From Bradyrhizobium archetypum (lineage in GTDB: Bacteria; Pseudomonadota; Alphaproteobacteria; Rhizobiales; Xanthobacteraceae), in NCBI RefSeq assembly GCF_013114835.1, contig NZ_JAAVLW010000002.1, positions 372,001-436,000 of the forward strand: 64,000 nucleotides of DNA, read 5' to 3'. Within the stretch, counting starts at the first letter, position 1. Every line of letters begins with the position of its first letter. Made by a program: the position numbers and the translations under genes. The notes beneath the pieces were generated by a model that did not search any database, was not told the DNA's origin, and saw only the letters and a list, made by a program, of their open reading frames with translations. Positions 45,110-52,920 of this stretch are shown here, in pieces.

Positions 45110-46153
45110 ATGATGGCGCTGGGTCCATTGGAAACTTGTCGCGATGACTTCGCTCGAACGCTATTCAGCTTGGCATGGCGGTCGTCGTTGCGGCGAACCC
45201 TCATGGGTCTGTTGGCGACCCTGTTCACTGTTCTGGCCAGCTCGCAGGGCATGGCGCAGGAGTCGCGGCGATCCGTCACCATCGTTGTGCCGTTTTCGCC
45301 CGGAACCGGCCCCGACATCATCGCGCGAATAATTGCTGAAAAGCTCCAGCCGAAGCTCGGTCAGGCCGTTATCGTCGACAACAAGACGGGCGCGAGCGGC
45401 GGCATTGGATCGCAAATGGTCACGCGCGCTACGCCGGATGGTCATACGCTGGTCATGACTGCTGACCCGCCGTTCACGGCCAATATCAGCCTAACGAAAC
45501 CGGTGATCTATGACCCCGTTAAGGGCTTCACGCCCATCATTGAAGCCGCGGTCGGGACGCTTGCTCTCGTCGTTCATCCATCTGTGCCGGCAAATTCAAT
45601 CAAGGAGCTGGTTGCGTACGCGAGGAGTCGTCCTGGAGAGATCAACTATGCTTCGCCTGGAGTCGGCACACCGCACCATCTCGCGATGGAATTCTTCAAG
45701 CTCACGGCAAAGATAGATTTGATGCACGTGCCGTTTCGAGACTCTGCCGGCGCGATCTCCAATCTTGTTGGCGGCCATATCAGCGCGATGTTCTTGCCGG
45801 TTCACGTGGCGCTTCCGCTAGCGTCGGACAAGATAAGGATTCTTGCCGTGGCGACGAAAGCGCGAGCGCCTCAGCTTCCGGATCAACCCACGTTGGACGA
45901 GCTCGGGTTCTCCGGCTTTGATGCGGATATCCGCTACGGAGTTCTCGGGCCCCCGGACATGCCGCCTGCCGTCGTCGCCCGCTACAATTCGGAGATCGGC
46001 GAAATTCTTCGGTCCCCCGATGTGGCGGAGAGATTGGCAAAACAGGGATTGAGGCCCGTTGCTGAAACGCCGGAGAAATATGCGGGCAACATTGTTCAGG
46101 ACCTCGCGAAGTGGAGCCGTGTCGTCACGGACGCCAAGCTCTCGACGGACTAG
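45110..46153 (+). CDS. Bug/TctC-family periplasmic binding protein (1)
   Basis: A 347-residue protein of the tripartite tricarboxylate transporter receptor (Bug) family. It has a hydrophobic export segment (RTLMGLLATLFTVLASSQGMA) and landmarks VTIVVPFSPGTGPDIIARIIAEKL, GASGGIG and DGHTLVM. Such receptors bind carboxylates, including aromatic acids, in the periplasm. An ATG at 45203 would give a more compact signal peptide than the one at 45110, so the start is uncertain. It is the first gene after the palindrome promoter and precedes the dioxygenase genes. No TctA/TctB membrane proteins are in the window. Confidence 0.85.
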   Translation: MMALGPLETCRDDFARTLFSLAWRSSLRRTLMGLLATLFTVLASSQGMAQESRRSVTIVVPFSPGTGPDIIARIIAEKLQPKLGQAVIVDNKTGASGGIGSQMVTRATPDGHTLVMTADPPFTANISLTKPVIYDPVKGFTPIIEAAVGTLALVVHPSVPANSIKELVAYARSRPGEINYASPGVGTPHHLAMEFFKLTAKIDLMHVPFRDSAGAISNLVGGHISAMFLPVHVALPLASDKIRILAVATKARAPQLPDQPTLDELGFSGFDADIRYGVLGPPDMPPAVVARYNSEIGEILRSPDVAERLAKQGLRPVAETPEKYAGNIVQDLAKWSRVVTDAKLSTD

Positions 46154-46219
46154 CCTCGTTCTGCCGGCTAAGCTCGATAGTGCCGATCCCATTCGACCAA
46201 CTACGTGGAGAACACGATC

Positions 46220-47578
46220 ATGCCCCCGAACAGCCGTTTTGATGATCCGGATAAGCTCGTTGATACGGATAGGGGCTTCGTCAGCCGCGAAATCTTCGTT
46301 GATCCCGATCTCTACAAGGAGGAATTGGAGAAAGTCTTCACGCGTGCCTGGCTGTTCATCGGACACGAGAGCCTCATCCCAAAACCCGGCGACTTCTACA
46401 CAACCCGGATGGGCGAGGAGTCGGTGATCCTGTGCCGGGACAAGCAGGGCATCGTGCACGCGTTTCTCAATTCATGCCGTCATCGCGGCATGAAAGTGTG
46501 CCGCTACGAGTCCGGGAATACCTCGCTCTTTACCTGCCCATATCACAGTTGGACATACACAACGGATGGCAAGCTTCAGGGTGTGCCGCATTTTAGAACC
46601 CTCTACGAGGGGCTTGATCGAGAGGCAAATTCGCTCGTCTCGGTTGCCAAGCTCGCAATCTACAAGGGAACGATCTGGGCTACCTGGGACAAGGATGCTC
46701 CCGATTTCATCACCTATCTCGGCGACGCGAAGATTCATCTCGACCAGGCGCTTGATTGCCGTGACGGCCGGAGCGGGGGTTCGGAGGTGGTCGGCGTACA
46801 CAAGTGGATTTTCCCGGCGAACTGGAAGTTCGCCGCGGAGAACTTCCTCGGCGATACCTACCACAACCCGAGTCACCGCTCGGTCGATCTGATCGGCATT
46901 GGGCCGAGCGCCGCGGCAGGAAAGAAGGGGCGCCGTGACGACGAGCTGGAAAAAGCGCAGCACGTTTGGATCAGCTTTCCGGAAGGACATGGCGTTCACA
47001 GCGCGATTCAGCCTGAGGAGAATGAGTATATCGAATCGTTTCTCGATAACCCGGTGCTGGAGCAATATTTCCGTCACTGCTTCGAGGAGCGGAAACGGCG
47101 GCTAGGAGAGCAGGCGAGGCTGTTGCCATTCGTCGGCACGATTTTCCCCAACACGTCCTATCATGGGCGTCAGCCTCGAGGGCTTTGTGCGTGGCACCCG
47201 CACAGCCCGACCTCCACCGAGGGGTGGCGGTTCTTCCTGGTCGACGCTGATGCGCCGCAGGAGGCCAAGGACTATCTGCGTCGCTACTACATGCGCTACT
47301 CGGGTCCGGCCGGAATGACCGAGCAGGACGACATGGAGAACTGGCTCTATGCCACCGCTGCCAGCATGGGGACGGTCGCTCGCCGCTATCCGTTCAACTA
47401 TCAGCAGTCGCTTGGCGCCTGGACGAAAGATCATGCTCTCGGTGGCACTGTCAGTCTCCAGATTACCGAGGAGATTGCGCGCGGCTACTACGCGCGCTGG
47501 AAGTCGTACCTGAGAGGGGCCGCTTGGGATGAACTCCTTGGTGTTGGTGGAAACTTACCTCAGAGGGCAGCCGAGTGA
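46220..47578 (+). CDS. Aromatic ring-hydroxylating dioxygenase, alpha (catalytic) subunit
   Basis: A 452-residue Rieske non-haem iron oxygenase. The Rieske cluster ligands are C86-x-H88 and C106-x2-H109 (CRHRG, CPYHSW). The mononuclear-iron motif NWKFAAENFLGDTYHNPSH supplies D212, H215 and H219, with the later Asp in EQDDMENW. Only three residues separate the two iron-binding His, where the family usually has four or five. It should add O2 to an aromatic ring together with the beta subunit encoded two genes downstream. The ferredoxin and reductase are not in the window. GTGGAG lies 9 bp before the ATG at 46220. It is translationally coupled to the next gene (GTGA overlap). Confidence 0.92.
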   Translation: MPPNSRFDDPDKLVDTDRGFVSREIFVDPDLYKEELEKVFTRAWLFIGHESLIPKPGDFYTTRMGEESVILCRDKQGIVHAFLNSCRHRGMKVCRYESGNTSLFTCPYHSWTYTTDGKLQGVPHFRTLYEGLDREANSLVSVAKLAIYKGTIWATWDKDAPDFITYLGDAKIHLDQALDCRDGRSGGSEVVGVHKWIFPANWKFAAENFLGDTYHNPSHRSVDLIGIGPSAAAGKKGRRDDELEKAQHVWISFPEGHGVHSAIQPEENEYIESFLDNPVLEQYFRHCFEERKRRLGEQARLLPFVGTIFPNTSYHGRQPRGLCAWHPHSPTSTEGWRFFLVDADAPQEAKDYLRRYYMRYSGPAGMTEQDDMENWLYATAASMGTVARRYPFNYQQSLGAWTKDHALGGTVSLQITEEIARGYYARWKSYLRGAAWDELLGVGGNLPQRAAE

Positions 47579-48387
47579 ATCCATCGCGCGTAGTCATCGT
47601 GACGGGCGGGACCTTCGGGATTGGCCGCGACATCACTCTCAGTCTTGCAGCACGCGGGCATTCGGTGGTGGCGTTCGGTCTTGAGACAGCACAGGTTTCA
47701 AGCACCGCTGCCAATGCTATTCCGAGCTTGAAGGCTGAACTCGAACAGCGCGGTCTGCAGGCCGTCCTGATGGAGGCAGACGTTTCCAGGGCAGAGGATG
47801 TCACCCGGGTCGTCGATAAAGCACTGGAGAAGCACGGTCGAATCGACGCGCTCGTGAACAATGCCGCAATTGGCCCGCTCGGCACCGTGCTCGACACCGA
47901 CGAGGCCTTGTTCGATCGCATTATGGCCGTGAACTTGAAGGGGCCGTATCTATGCAGCCGCGCGGTGCTTCCGCACATGGTCAAGGCCGGCGGTGGTGCA
48001 ATCATCAACGTAGGCTCGGGCGCCGGCTGGGGAAAGCCAAACATGGCAGTTTACAGCGCGAGCAAGGGCGGGCTCGTTGCGCTCGGGGCAGCGACTGCCT
48101 ACGATTTCTTGCACCATCGTGTTCGCGTCAACACGGTAGTGCCTGGCGGCGGCGGCATTGTAACCGGAATGAGTCTCGGTCGGGTGGGCGGCGATCCGTC
48201 GCGGTTCGGTCAGGGCGCGCCCGGCACCGCAGCCGGCCGTTCCGTGAATGGGGAAGACGTCGCCAACGTTGTTGCCTTCCTGATATCGCCGGAGGCGGAG
48301 ACGATCTCCGGAACAATCATCGACGTGGGTTGCTTTGCCCATCAGGGCGGCCCCGTACCAGCGAAGTCCGCGACCCATACCGTCTAG
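47575..48387 (+). CDS. Short-chain dehydrogenase/reductase, probable cis-dihydrodiol dehydrogenase
   Basis: A 270-residue SDR with the NAD(P)-binding motif TGGTFGIG near the N-terminus, NNAAIG near residue 97, catalytic Ser in NVGSGAG and YSASK as the Tyr/Lys pair. It starts with a GTG overlapping the end of the dioxygenase alpha-subunit gene by 4 bp. In that position an enzyme rearomatising the dihydrodiol made by the dioxygenase is the natural inference. Confidence 0.88.
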   Translation: MNPSRVVIVTGGTFGIGRDITLSLAARGHSVVAFGLETAQVSSTAANAIPSLKAELEQRGLQAVLMEADVSRAEDVTRVVDKALEKHGRIDALVNNAAIGPLGTVLDTDEALFDRIMAVNLKGPYLCSRAVLPHMVKAGGGAIINVGSGAGWGKPNMAVYSASKGGLVALGAATAYDFLHHRVRVNTVVPGGGGIVTGMSLGRVGGDPSRFGQGAPGTAAGRSVNGEDVANVVAFLISPEAETISGTIIDVGCFAHQGGPVPAKSATHTV

Positions 48388-48405
48388 GCCCTCAAGGAGA
48401 ACAGC

Positions 48406-48996
48406 ATGGCCGCCGTGCTTGAAACCAACGCCCCGTCGCCGACCGGATCCGCCGAACTTCCGCGCAACGATGCTTACTATCGGCTCAGGGCGGATATCGA
48501 AGAATTCCTCTATGCGGAAGCTGAACTGCTCGATGAGCGCCGGTTTCGCGACTGGCTCAATCTCCTTACGGACGACATTTCCTATTTCATGCCGATCCGC
48601 CGCAACGTCAAATTCGGGCAGCATGGCGAGCGAGAGAATACCCGCACAGGAATCGGGATTAGCTGGTTTGATGAGGACAAGTGGACGCTGACGAAACGAG
48701 TTGACCAGATCCTGACCGGCGTTCACTTCGCCGAGGAGCCGCTGTCGCGTGTCTGCCATATGGTGAGTAACGTCCAGATCAAGAAAGTCTTGCCATCCCT
48801 GGGCGATCCGCGTGAGATCGAAACGCGGTGCTGTTTCATGATCTATCAGAACCGAGTCGAGTACGAGACATATATGTTCGTCGGGAAGCGCACAGATGTG
48901 CTTCGCATGACGGATGACGGCTGGAAGATTGCGCGGCGCGAGATCATCCTTGACCAGAATGTCCTCCTTGCAAAGAACCTGTCGGTGTTTTTCTAA
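48406..48996 (+). CDS. Aromatic ring-hydroxylating dioxygenase, beta subunit
   Basis: A 196-residue protein with the SnoaL/NTF2-like fold of dioxygenase beta subunits. The landmarks are IEEFLYAEAELLDERRFRDWLNLLTDDISYFMP near the N-terminus and KIARREIILDQNVLLAKNLSVFF at the end. It has a structural role in the alpha/beta hexamer. It lies 18 bp after the SDR gene, with AAGGAG before the ATG. Confidence 0.93.
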   Translation: MAAVLETNAPSPTGSAELPRNDAYYRLRADIEEFLYAEAELLDERRFRDWLNLLTDDISYFMPIRRNVKFGQHGERENTRTGIGISWFDEDKWTLTKRVDQILTGVHFAEEPLSRVCHMVSNVQIKKVLPSLGDPREIETRCCFMIYQNRVEYETYMFVGKRTDVLRMTDDGWKIARREIILDQNVLLAKNLSVFF

Positions 48997-49005
48997 GGGG
49001 CGGCA

Positions 49006-49203
49006 ATGATCAATGTGCTGACCCTCAGACCTGGCGACCGCCTTTTGCTTGAAGATGGAACGATCGCTGAGGTTCTCGAGAACATGGAAGACGGCATGTG
49101 GATTCAGGTCCGCTACCTCGAGGTGCCGCGGAATCCTGCAGAGGTGGGCGCCATTGAGCTCTGCCACGCGCAGGATATTGCAAAGCTTTTGAATGTGACC
49201 TGA
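49006..49203 (+). CDS. Small hypothetical protein in the dioxygenase operon (65 aa)
   Basis: The gene starts 9 bp after the beta-subunit stop with AAGGGGCGG in front of its ATG, so it is very probably translated. The product is 65 residues, acidic, with a short beta-rich pattern (RPGDRLLLEDGTIAEVLENMEDGMWIQVRYLEVP) that looks like a small SH3-like barrel. I do not recognise a family. Position suggests an accessory role with the oxygenase or the downstream protein. Confidence 0.75.
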   Translation: MINVLTLRPGDRLLLEDGTIAEVLENMEDGMWIQVRYLEVPRNPAEVGAIELCHAQDIAKLLNVT

Positions 49204-49230
49204 AAATGTCGAGGGCTGTGGGATCGACCT

Positions 49231-49638
49231 ATGCTGCGTTTCGATTACCTGCCAAGTGACTTCCACCCGCTGTTCCTGTTTTTGGGTGAGAGCGAAGACC
49301 TGACTGCGTTAGCTGGTCTCCTTCGTATGTTTGCCGAGAGGCAGAAACCTCTCAACATCGGTGAGCAACTGCCGGCTGCCCGTTCGAAAGCGAAATTGAC
49401 TCTTGTTCCGGAACAAGGAAGCACCGGCAACTACGGACTAAGGCCCGATGGGCCGGGCAGTTTCCGCTGGGGCCTCAATGCTTGGCAGGCTGAAGAGATC
49501 GCCCGACGTATTGAGCTTCTTGCCGCCGCCAACAACAAATCGGGATCCGAGATCATCGAATTGGGCGCGGAAGATGAGATTCCCGTCAAGATTTCTCTTG
49601 GGGAGTTCACGGACGACTTTCTAGTTCGACGATTCTAG
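49231..49638 (+). CDS. Hypothetical protein in the dioxygenase operon (135 aa)
   Basis: A 135-residue soluble protein 27 bp after the small gene upstream, with no signal peptide or membrane segment. Features are an N-terminal segment MLRFDYLPSDFHPLFLFLGES, a helical AEEIARRIELLAAANN stretch and an acidic C-terminal third ending DDFLVRRF. No catalytic motif is seen and I do not recognise it. It is the last gene of the dioxygenase operon and converges with the IclR gene after 30 bp. Confidence 0.75.
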   Translation: MLRFDYLPSDFHPLFLFLGESEDLTALAGLLRMFAERQKPLNIGEQLPAARSKAKLTLVPEQGSTGNYGLRPDGPGSFRWGLNAWQAEEIARRIELLAAANNKSGSEIIELGAEDEIPVKISLGEFTDDFLVRRF

Positions 49639-49668
49639 CTCGTTAGCTTGATGTTCGCAGCGAGTTAT

Positions 49669-50562
49669 CTATGGCTGCTGGCGAACCTTGCGGGGACTTT
49701 CAATCGCAGATGCTGCGATCCCAGAGCGTTTTGGTCTGTATCCGAGCTGAGTTGAAAGCGTGCCGGCCGCATCCACAACTAACCTGGCAATCTTCGGAAC
49801 GTCAGCGTCGTTCACGCGTGCGGTCGGCCCGAAAACGCCAATCGATCCGGTGACCTCGCCGTTGTGATTGAAAAAGGGAGCGGCGACCGCGACCGCGCCA
49901 AGAATGACTTCGCTTCGGCTCGTTGCGTATCCTTGGGCGCGAATGGCCTTCAGCGCGCTGACGAACTCACTTTGCCGGGCCTTGCTGAGCGCCTTGCAGA
50001 TCGTTGCGGTCTGCCTATCCTCGTCAAGAAAGGCAAGGATGGCCTTGCCGGTTGCCCCGACGACCAGGCCGCCTCTATCTCCAATGCCGCGTGCAATATG
50101 CAAGACATGATGGCTCTCTAGCTCGAGAACGCAGATCCGATGGTCGTCCTGCAGAACAAACAGCGCGGCGGTTTCGCCGGTTTTTTCGCGAAGGCTCGCG
50201 ACGATTGGTCTTGCCACGTCGATGAGCTTGATTCCAGATAGCCACGCATGGGCGAGGTGCATCACGCCATGGCCGAGTCTGAAGCGTTGAGGATCGCCTT
50301 CGGCAGTGATCAGCCCCGTGCCTGCGAGGGTTTGCAGTAGCCGGTAGAGGGTCGGTCGACTCAGTCCCACGAGACGCTGGATTTCGAGAACGCTCATCAC
50401 GGGCGTTTCGGCCGTAAAGCACTGCAAAACCGCGATGGCTCGATCGACAGCCCTGACTGTCGACAGGGATTCGCCGCCGCCGGACTTCTCCGCGCGGCGG
50501 CGTTCACGAACTGCACTGTTCGCGTCGGAAGATGAGGCGGCTTTTCCGGGCTTACGTTTCAC
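49669..50562 (-). CDS. IclR family transcriptional regulator
   Basis: A 297-residue regulator. A charged N-terminal extension of about 40 residues precedes the winged helix (AVDRAIAVLQCF, then LVGLSRPTLYRLLQTLAGTGLI). The IclR effector domain follows (LREKTGETAALFVLQDDH, GLVVGATGKAILAFLD, NHNGEVTGSIGVFGP). IclR proteins commonly control aromatic catabolic genes. It sits in the middle of the cluster whose promoters carry a shared 17-bp palindrome, making it the prime candidate binder. One copy of the palindrome lies in the divergent region upstream, about 210 bp from its own start. Confidence 0.92.
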   Translation of the reverse strand: MKRKPGKAASSSDANSAVRERRRAEKSGGGESLSTVRAVDRAIAVLQCFTAETPVMSVLEIQRLVGLSRPTLYRLLQTLAGTGLITAEGDPQRFRLGHGVMHLAHAWLSGIKLIDVARPIVASLREKTGETAALFVLQDDHRICVLELESHHVLHIARGIGDRGGLVVGATGKAILAFLDEDRQTATICKALSKARQSEFVSALKAIRAQGYATSRSEVILGAVAVAAPFFNHNGEVTGSIGVFGPTARVNDADVPKIARLVVDAAGTLSTQLGYRPKRSGIAASAIESPRKVRQQP

Positions 50563-50726
50563 GGACGGTCACGAACTGATGGATGTTCCTTGTACCGGCC
50601 GTCTCAGCGCCGGTCAAACCGCCGGATGTATTTCCGCAGGCGTGTCTTGGGATCGATGCCGCCGCGGGCGGCAAGCTCTCGAACGAACCGTTTTCGAAAG
50701 GTTCCTCCCAGCAGGGTTGGACCATC

Positions 50727-50787
50727 TTGACGGTCCGCAACCGACCCTCTAGCCTTCACAATGAACACGATGTCCATCCAATGGACA
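50727..50787 (+). promoter_or_regulatory. Promoter with TGTCCA-N5-TGGACA operator for the two Bug-protein genes
   Basis: A -35 TTGACG (50727-50732) and a -10 TAGCCT (50750-50755) are 17 bp apart. A perfect palindrome, TGTCCA-TCCAA-TGGACA (50771-50787), follows about 15 bases after the -10, nearly the same geometry as at 45030-45084. The gene start is 49 bp downstream. Confidence 0.75.
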
Positions 50788-50835
50788 CATCCGGCGCAAG
50801 GCCGGCCATCAAAGAAACGACAGGGAGAGAAACGG

Positions 50836-51792
50836 ATGAGCGCGATCTCGCGTCGGACGGTTTTGCTAACCGGCTTGCTTGCTCCGACGATTGCCTATGG
50901 TCAGCATTTTCCCTCTCGTCCTGTCACGATCATCACGCCGTTCGCTCCCGGCGCGTCCAGTGATGGGGTGGCGCGTATCATGGGCGAAAAGCTCGCACAG
51001 CTTCTTGGGCAGCCTTTTGTTGTTGAGAATCGGCCTGGAGCAGGGGGAACCACGGGACTAATCGCTTTGGCGCGGTCGAGTGCCGACGGTCATACAATTG
51101 GAATCGGGGCGACGGGTGCGCTCGTTATCAATCCCCATGTACCCGAAGCTAGCGCGAACTTCGAACCTCTTCGCGAGCTAACGCCAATCGCAAAGCTCGT
51201 CGATATTCCCCTGGTGCTGGTTGCCAATCCGGGCGCCGGCGTGAGATCGCTCAAGGAACTGATCGATCGCTCACAACAAAAGACGGACGGGTTTTCCTAC
51301 GGCTCGACGGGCGTGAACTCCTCGCAGCATCTTGCGATCGAGCTTGTTAAGAAAGCAACCAAAGCAAACCTTGTTCATGTGCCTTATCGCGGGAGTGCTC
51401 CCGCCATGACCGACGTTCTCGGCGGCCAAATCCCGCTGTGCTCCGTCGACCTAACCTCGGCGCATCCGCATATCAAGGCGGGAAAAGTTGTGCCGCTTGC
51501 GATCATGTCGGCCCGGCGGGTTGATTTTGTCCCCGATATTCCAACGTTCGCAGAACAGGGTGTGCCGAACGTCGAAGTCTCAGCTTGGCTTGGCATGCTT
51601 GGGCCGGCGGGCATTCCGAACGATATCGTCGTGCGGGTGTCTGAACATATCAAGACCTCACTCGCTGATTCCATGGTGCGTGAGCGGGTGCGGCAGATTT
51701 CTTGCGTCGATGCCTATCTCGACTCGTCGGATTTCTCGGCGTTTCTCCAGAGCCAGTCAGCCAAGATGCGCGATCTGGTCCGTTCGGGCTGA
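50836..51792 (+). CDS. Bug/TctC-family periplasmic binding protein (2)
   Basis: A 318-residue receptor with a twin-arginine-like export signal (MSAISRRTVLLTGLLAPTIAYG). Family motifs are VTIITPFAPGASSDGVARIMGEKL, ENRPGAGGTTG, DGHTIGIGATG and VHVPYRGSAPAMTDVLGGQI. AGGGAGAGA precedes the ATG. It is the first gene behind the palindrome promoter and is followed about 100 bp later by a second receptor gene of the same family, so the cluster may sample several related carboxylates. Confidence 0.9.
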   Translation: MSAISRRTVLLTGLLAPTIAYGQHFPSRPVTIITPFAPGASSDGVARIMGEKLAQLLGQPFVVENRPGAGGTTGLIALARSSADGHTIGIGATGALVINPHVPEASANFEPLRELTPIAKLVDIPLVLVANPGAGVRSLKELIDRSQQKTDGFSYGSTGVNSSQHLAIELVKKATKANLVHVPYRGSAPAMTDVLGGQIPLCSVDLTSAHPHIKAGKVVPLAIMSARRVDFVPDIPTFAEQGVPNVEVSAWLGMLGPAGIPNDIVVRVSEHIKTSLADSMVRERVRQISCVDAYLDSSDFSAFLQSQSAKMRDLVRSG

Positions 51793-51890
51793 AACGACAG
51801 GCGCGAATAACTGAGAAGCCGGTTCTGCCAGCAAACTGACCGCAGCCGACCATTCGCATGGCGGTCGCTGGTCAACACTTGGAGAGCACC

Positions 51891-52886
51891 ATGAATGGAT
51901 GTCGTCGCATCTGGGCGCTGCTGCGCCTCGTAACAGTAGCCGTCGCCTTTTCGCCGTTGATTGCCAGTGCTCAGCCGCAGGCGTCCTCCGGTTATCCAAA
52001 CCGGCCGGTTCGCCTCGTCGTTGGTTTTGCGCCCGGCGGCAGCAACGACATCTTGGCGCGGGTGCTGGCGGAGAAATTGCACAAAGCCCTTGGCCAACCA
52101 GTGATCGTGGAGAATAAGCCAGGAGCGGGCGGGGCCACTGCGGCAAGCTTCGTCAAGAGCCAGGAGCCGGACGGATACACGCTGATGGTCGGCGCGAGCG
52201 GCGCGATGGTCGTAGGACCAGCCGTCTCGGCGCAAACGCCCTATGACACCAAACGCGATTTCGAGCCGATCAGCATACTGGCGACTTTCCCCCTCGTGTT
52301 GGTCGTCTCGGCGGATGCGTCGTTCAAGTCGCTGCCTGAATTCATCGAATGGACGAAGAAAAATTCGTCCAGCGCAAATTACGCAAGCGCCTCCCCAACA
52401 TTTACGCTCGCCTTTGAACTCCTGAAACTCAAGACCGGCGCTACGCTGCAGCGCGTTTCATACCGAGGCACCAATGATGCGGTGGTAGCGGTTCTGTCCA
52501 AGCAGGTGACCGCGGCGATGACGGACACCCTGCCTGCCATGCCGCTAATTAAAGACGGTAAGCTTCGTGCCTTGGCGGTGACAGCGTCAGCCAGATTGCC
52601 GCAGCTACCAGATGTCCCGACGGTCGCAGAAGCGGATGTTGCCGGTGCCGAAGCCATCTTTTGGTCGGGCCTGTTCGCCCCCAAAGGCACGCCGAAGGAC
52701 ATCACGGCTCGCCTTGAAGCCGAAGTGCACAAAGTGATGCAGGACGACGAGGTGCGCCAACGTCTGCGAACCGTCGCCACGGAGGCGGCAAGCAGCACAT
52801 CGCAGGAGTTCGCCGCGAGGATCACGTCGGAGCTAGAATCGTGGAACGCTGTCGCCAAATCGGCGAATGTTCAGCTCGATCAATGA
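51891..52886 (+). CDS. Bug/TctC-family periplasmic binding protein (3)
   Basis: A 331-residue receptor with a signal peptide (LLRLVTVAVAFSPLIASAQ) and the family motifs VRLVVGFAPGGSNDILARVLAEKL, ENKPGAGGATAA and VSYRGTNDAVVAVLSKQV. The ATG at 51891 is preceded by GGAGAG. It is probably cotranscribed with the receptor gene at 50836. Its 3' end faces the second ThDP enzyme gene across 34 bp. Confidence 0.9.
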   Translation: MNGCRRIWALLRLVTVAVAFSPLIASAQPQASSGYPNRPVRLVVGFAPGGSNDILARVLAEKLHKALGQPVIVENKPGAGGATAASFVKSQEPDGYTLMVGASGAMVVGPAVSAQTPYDTKRDFEPISILATFPLVLVVSADASFKSLPEFIEWTKKNSSSANYASASPTFTLAFELLKLKTGATLQRVSYRGTNDAVVAVLSKQVTAAMTDTLPAMPLIKDGKLRALAVTASARLPQLPDVPTVAEADVAGAEAIFWSGLFAPKGTPKDITARLEAEVHKVMQDDEVRQRLRTVATEAASSTSQEFAARITSELESWNAVAKSANVQLDQ

Positions 52887-52920
52887 TGACTGCCGTAGGG
52901 CTTTGGAAGGAAGTTCCCCT

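Noticed and set aside
47950..49266. 438-codon reverse frame across the SDR and beta-subunit genes
   Set aside because: Three well-supported genes lie on the other strand, and the frame has neither a ribosome-binding site nor recognisable domains.
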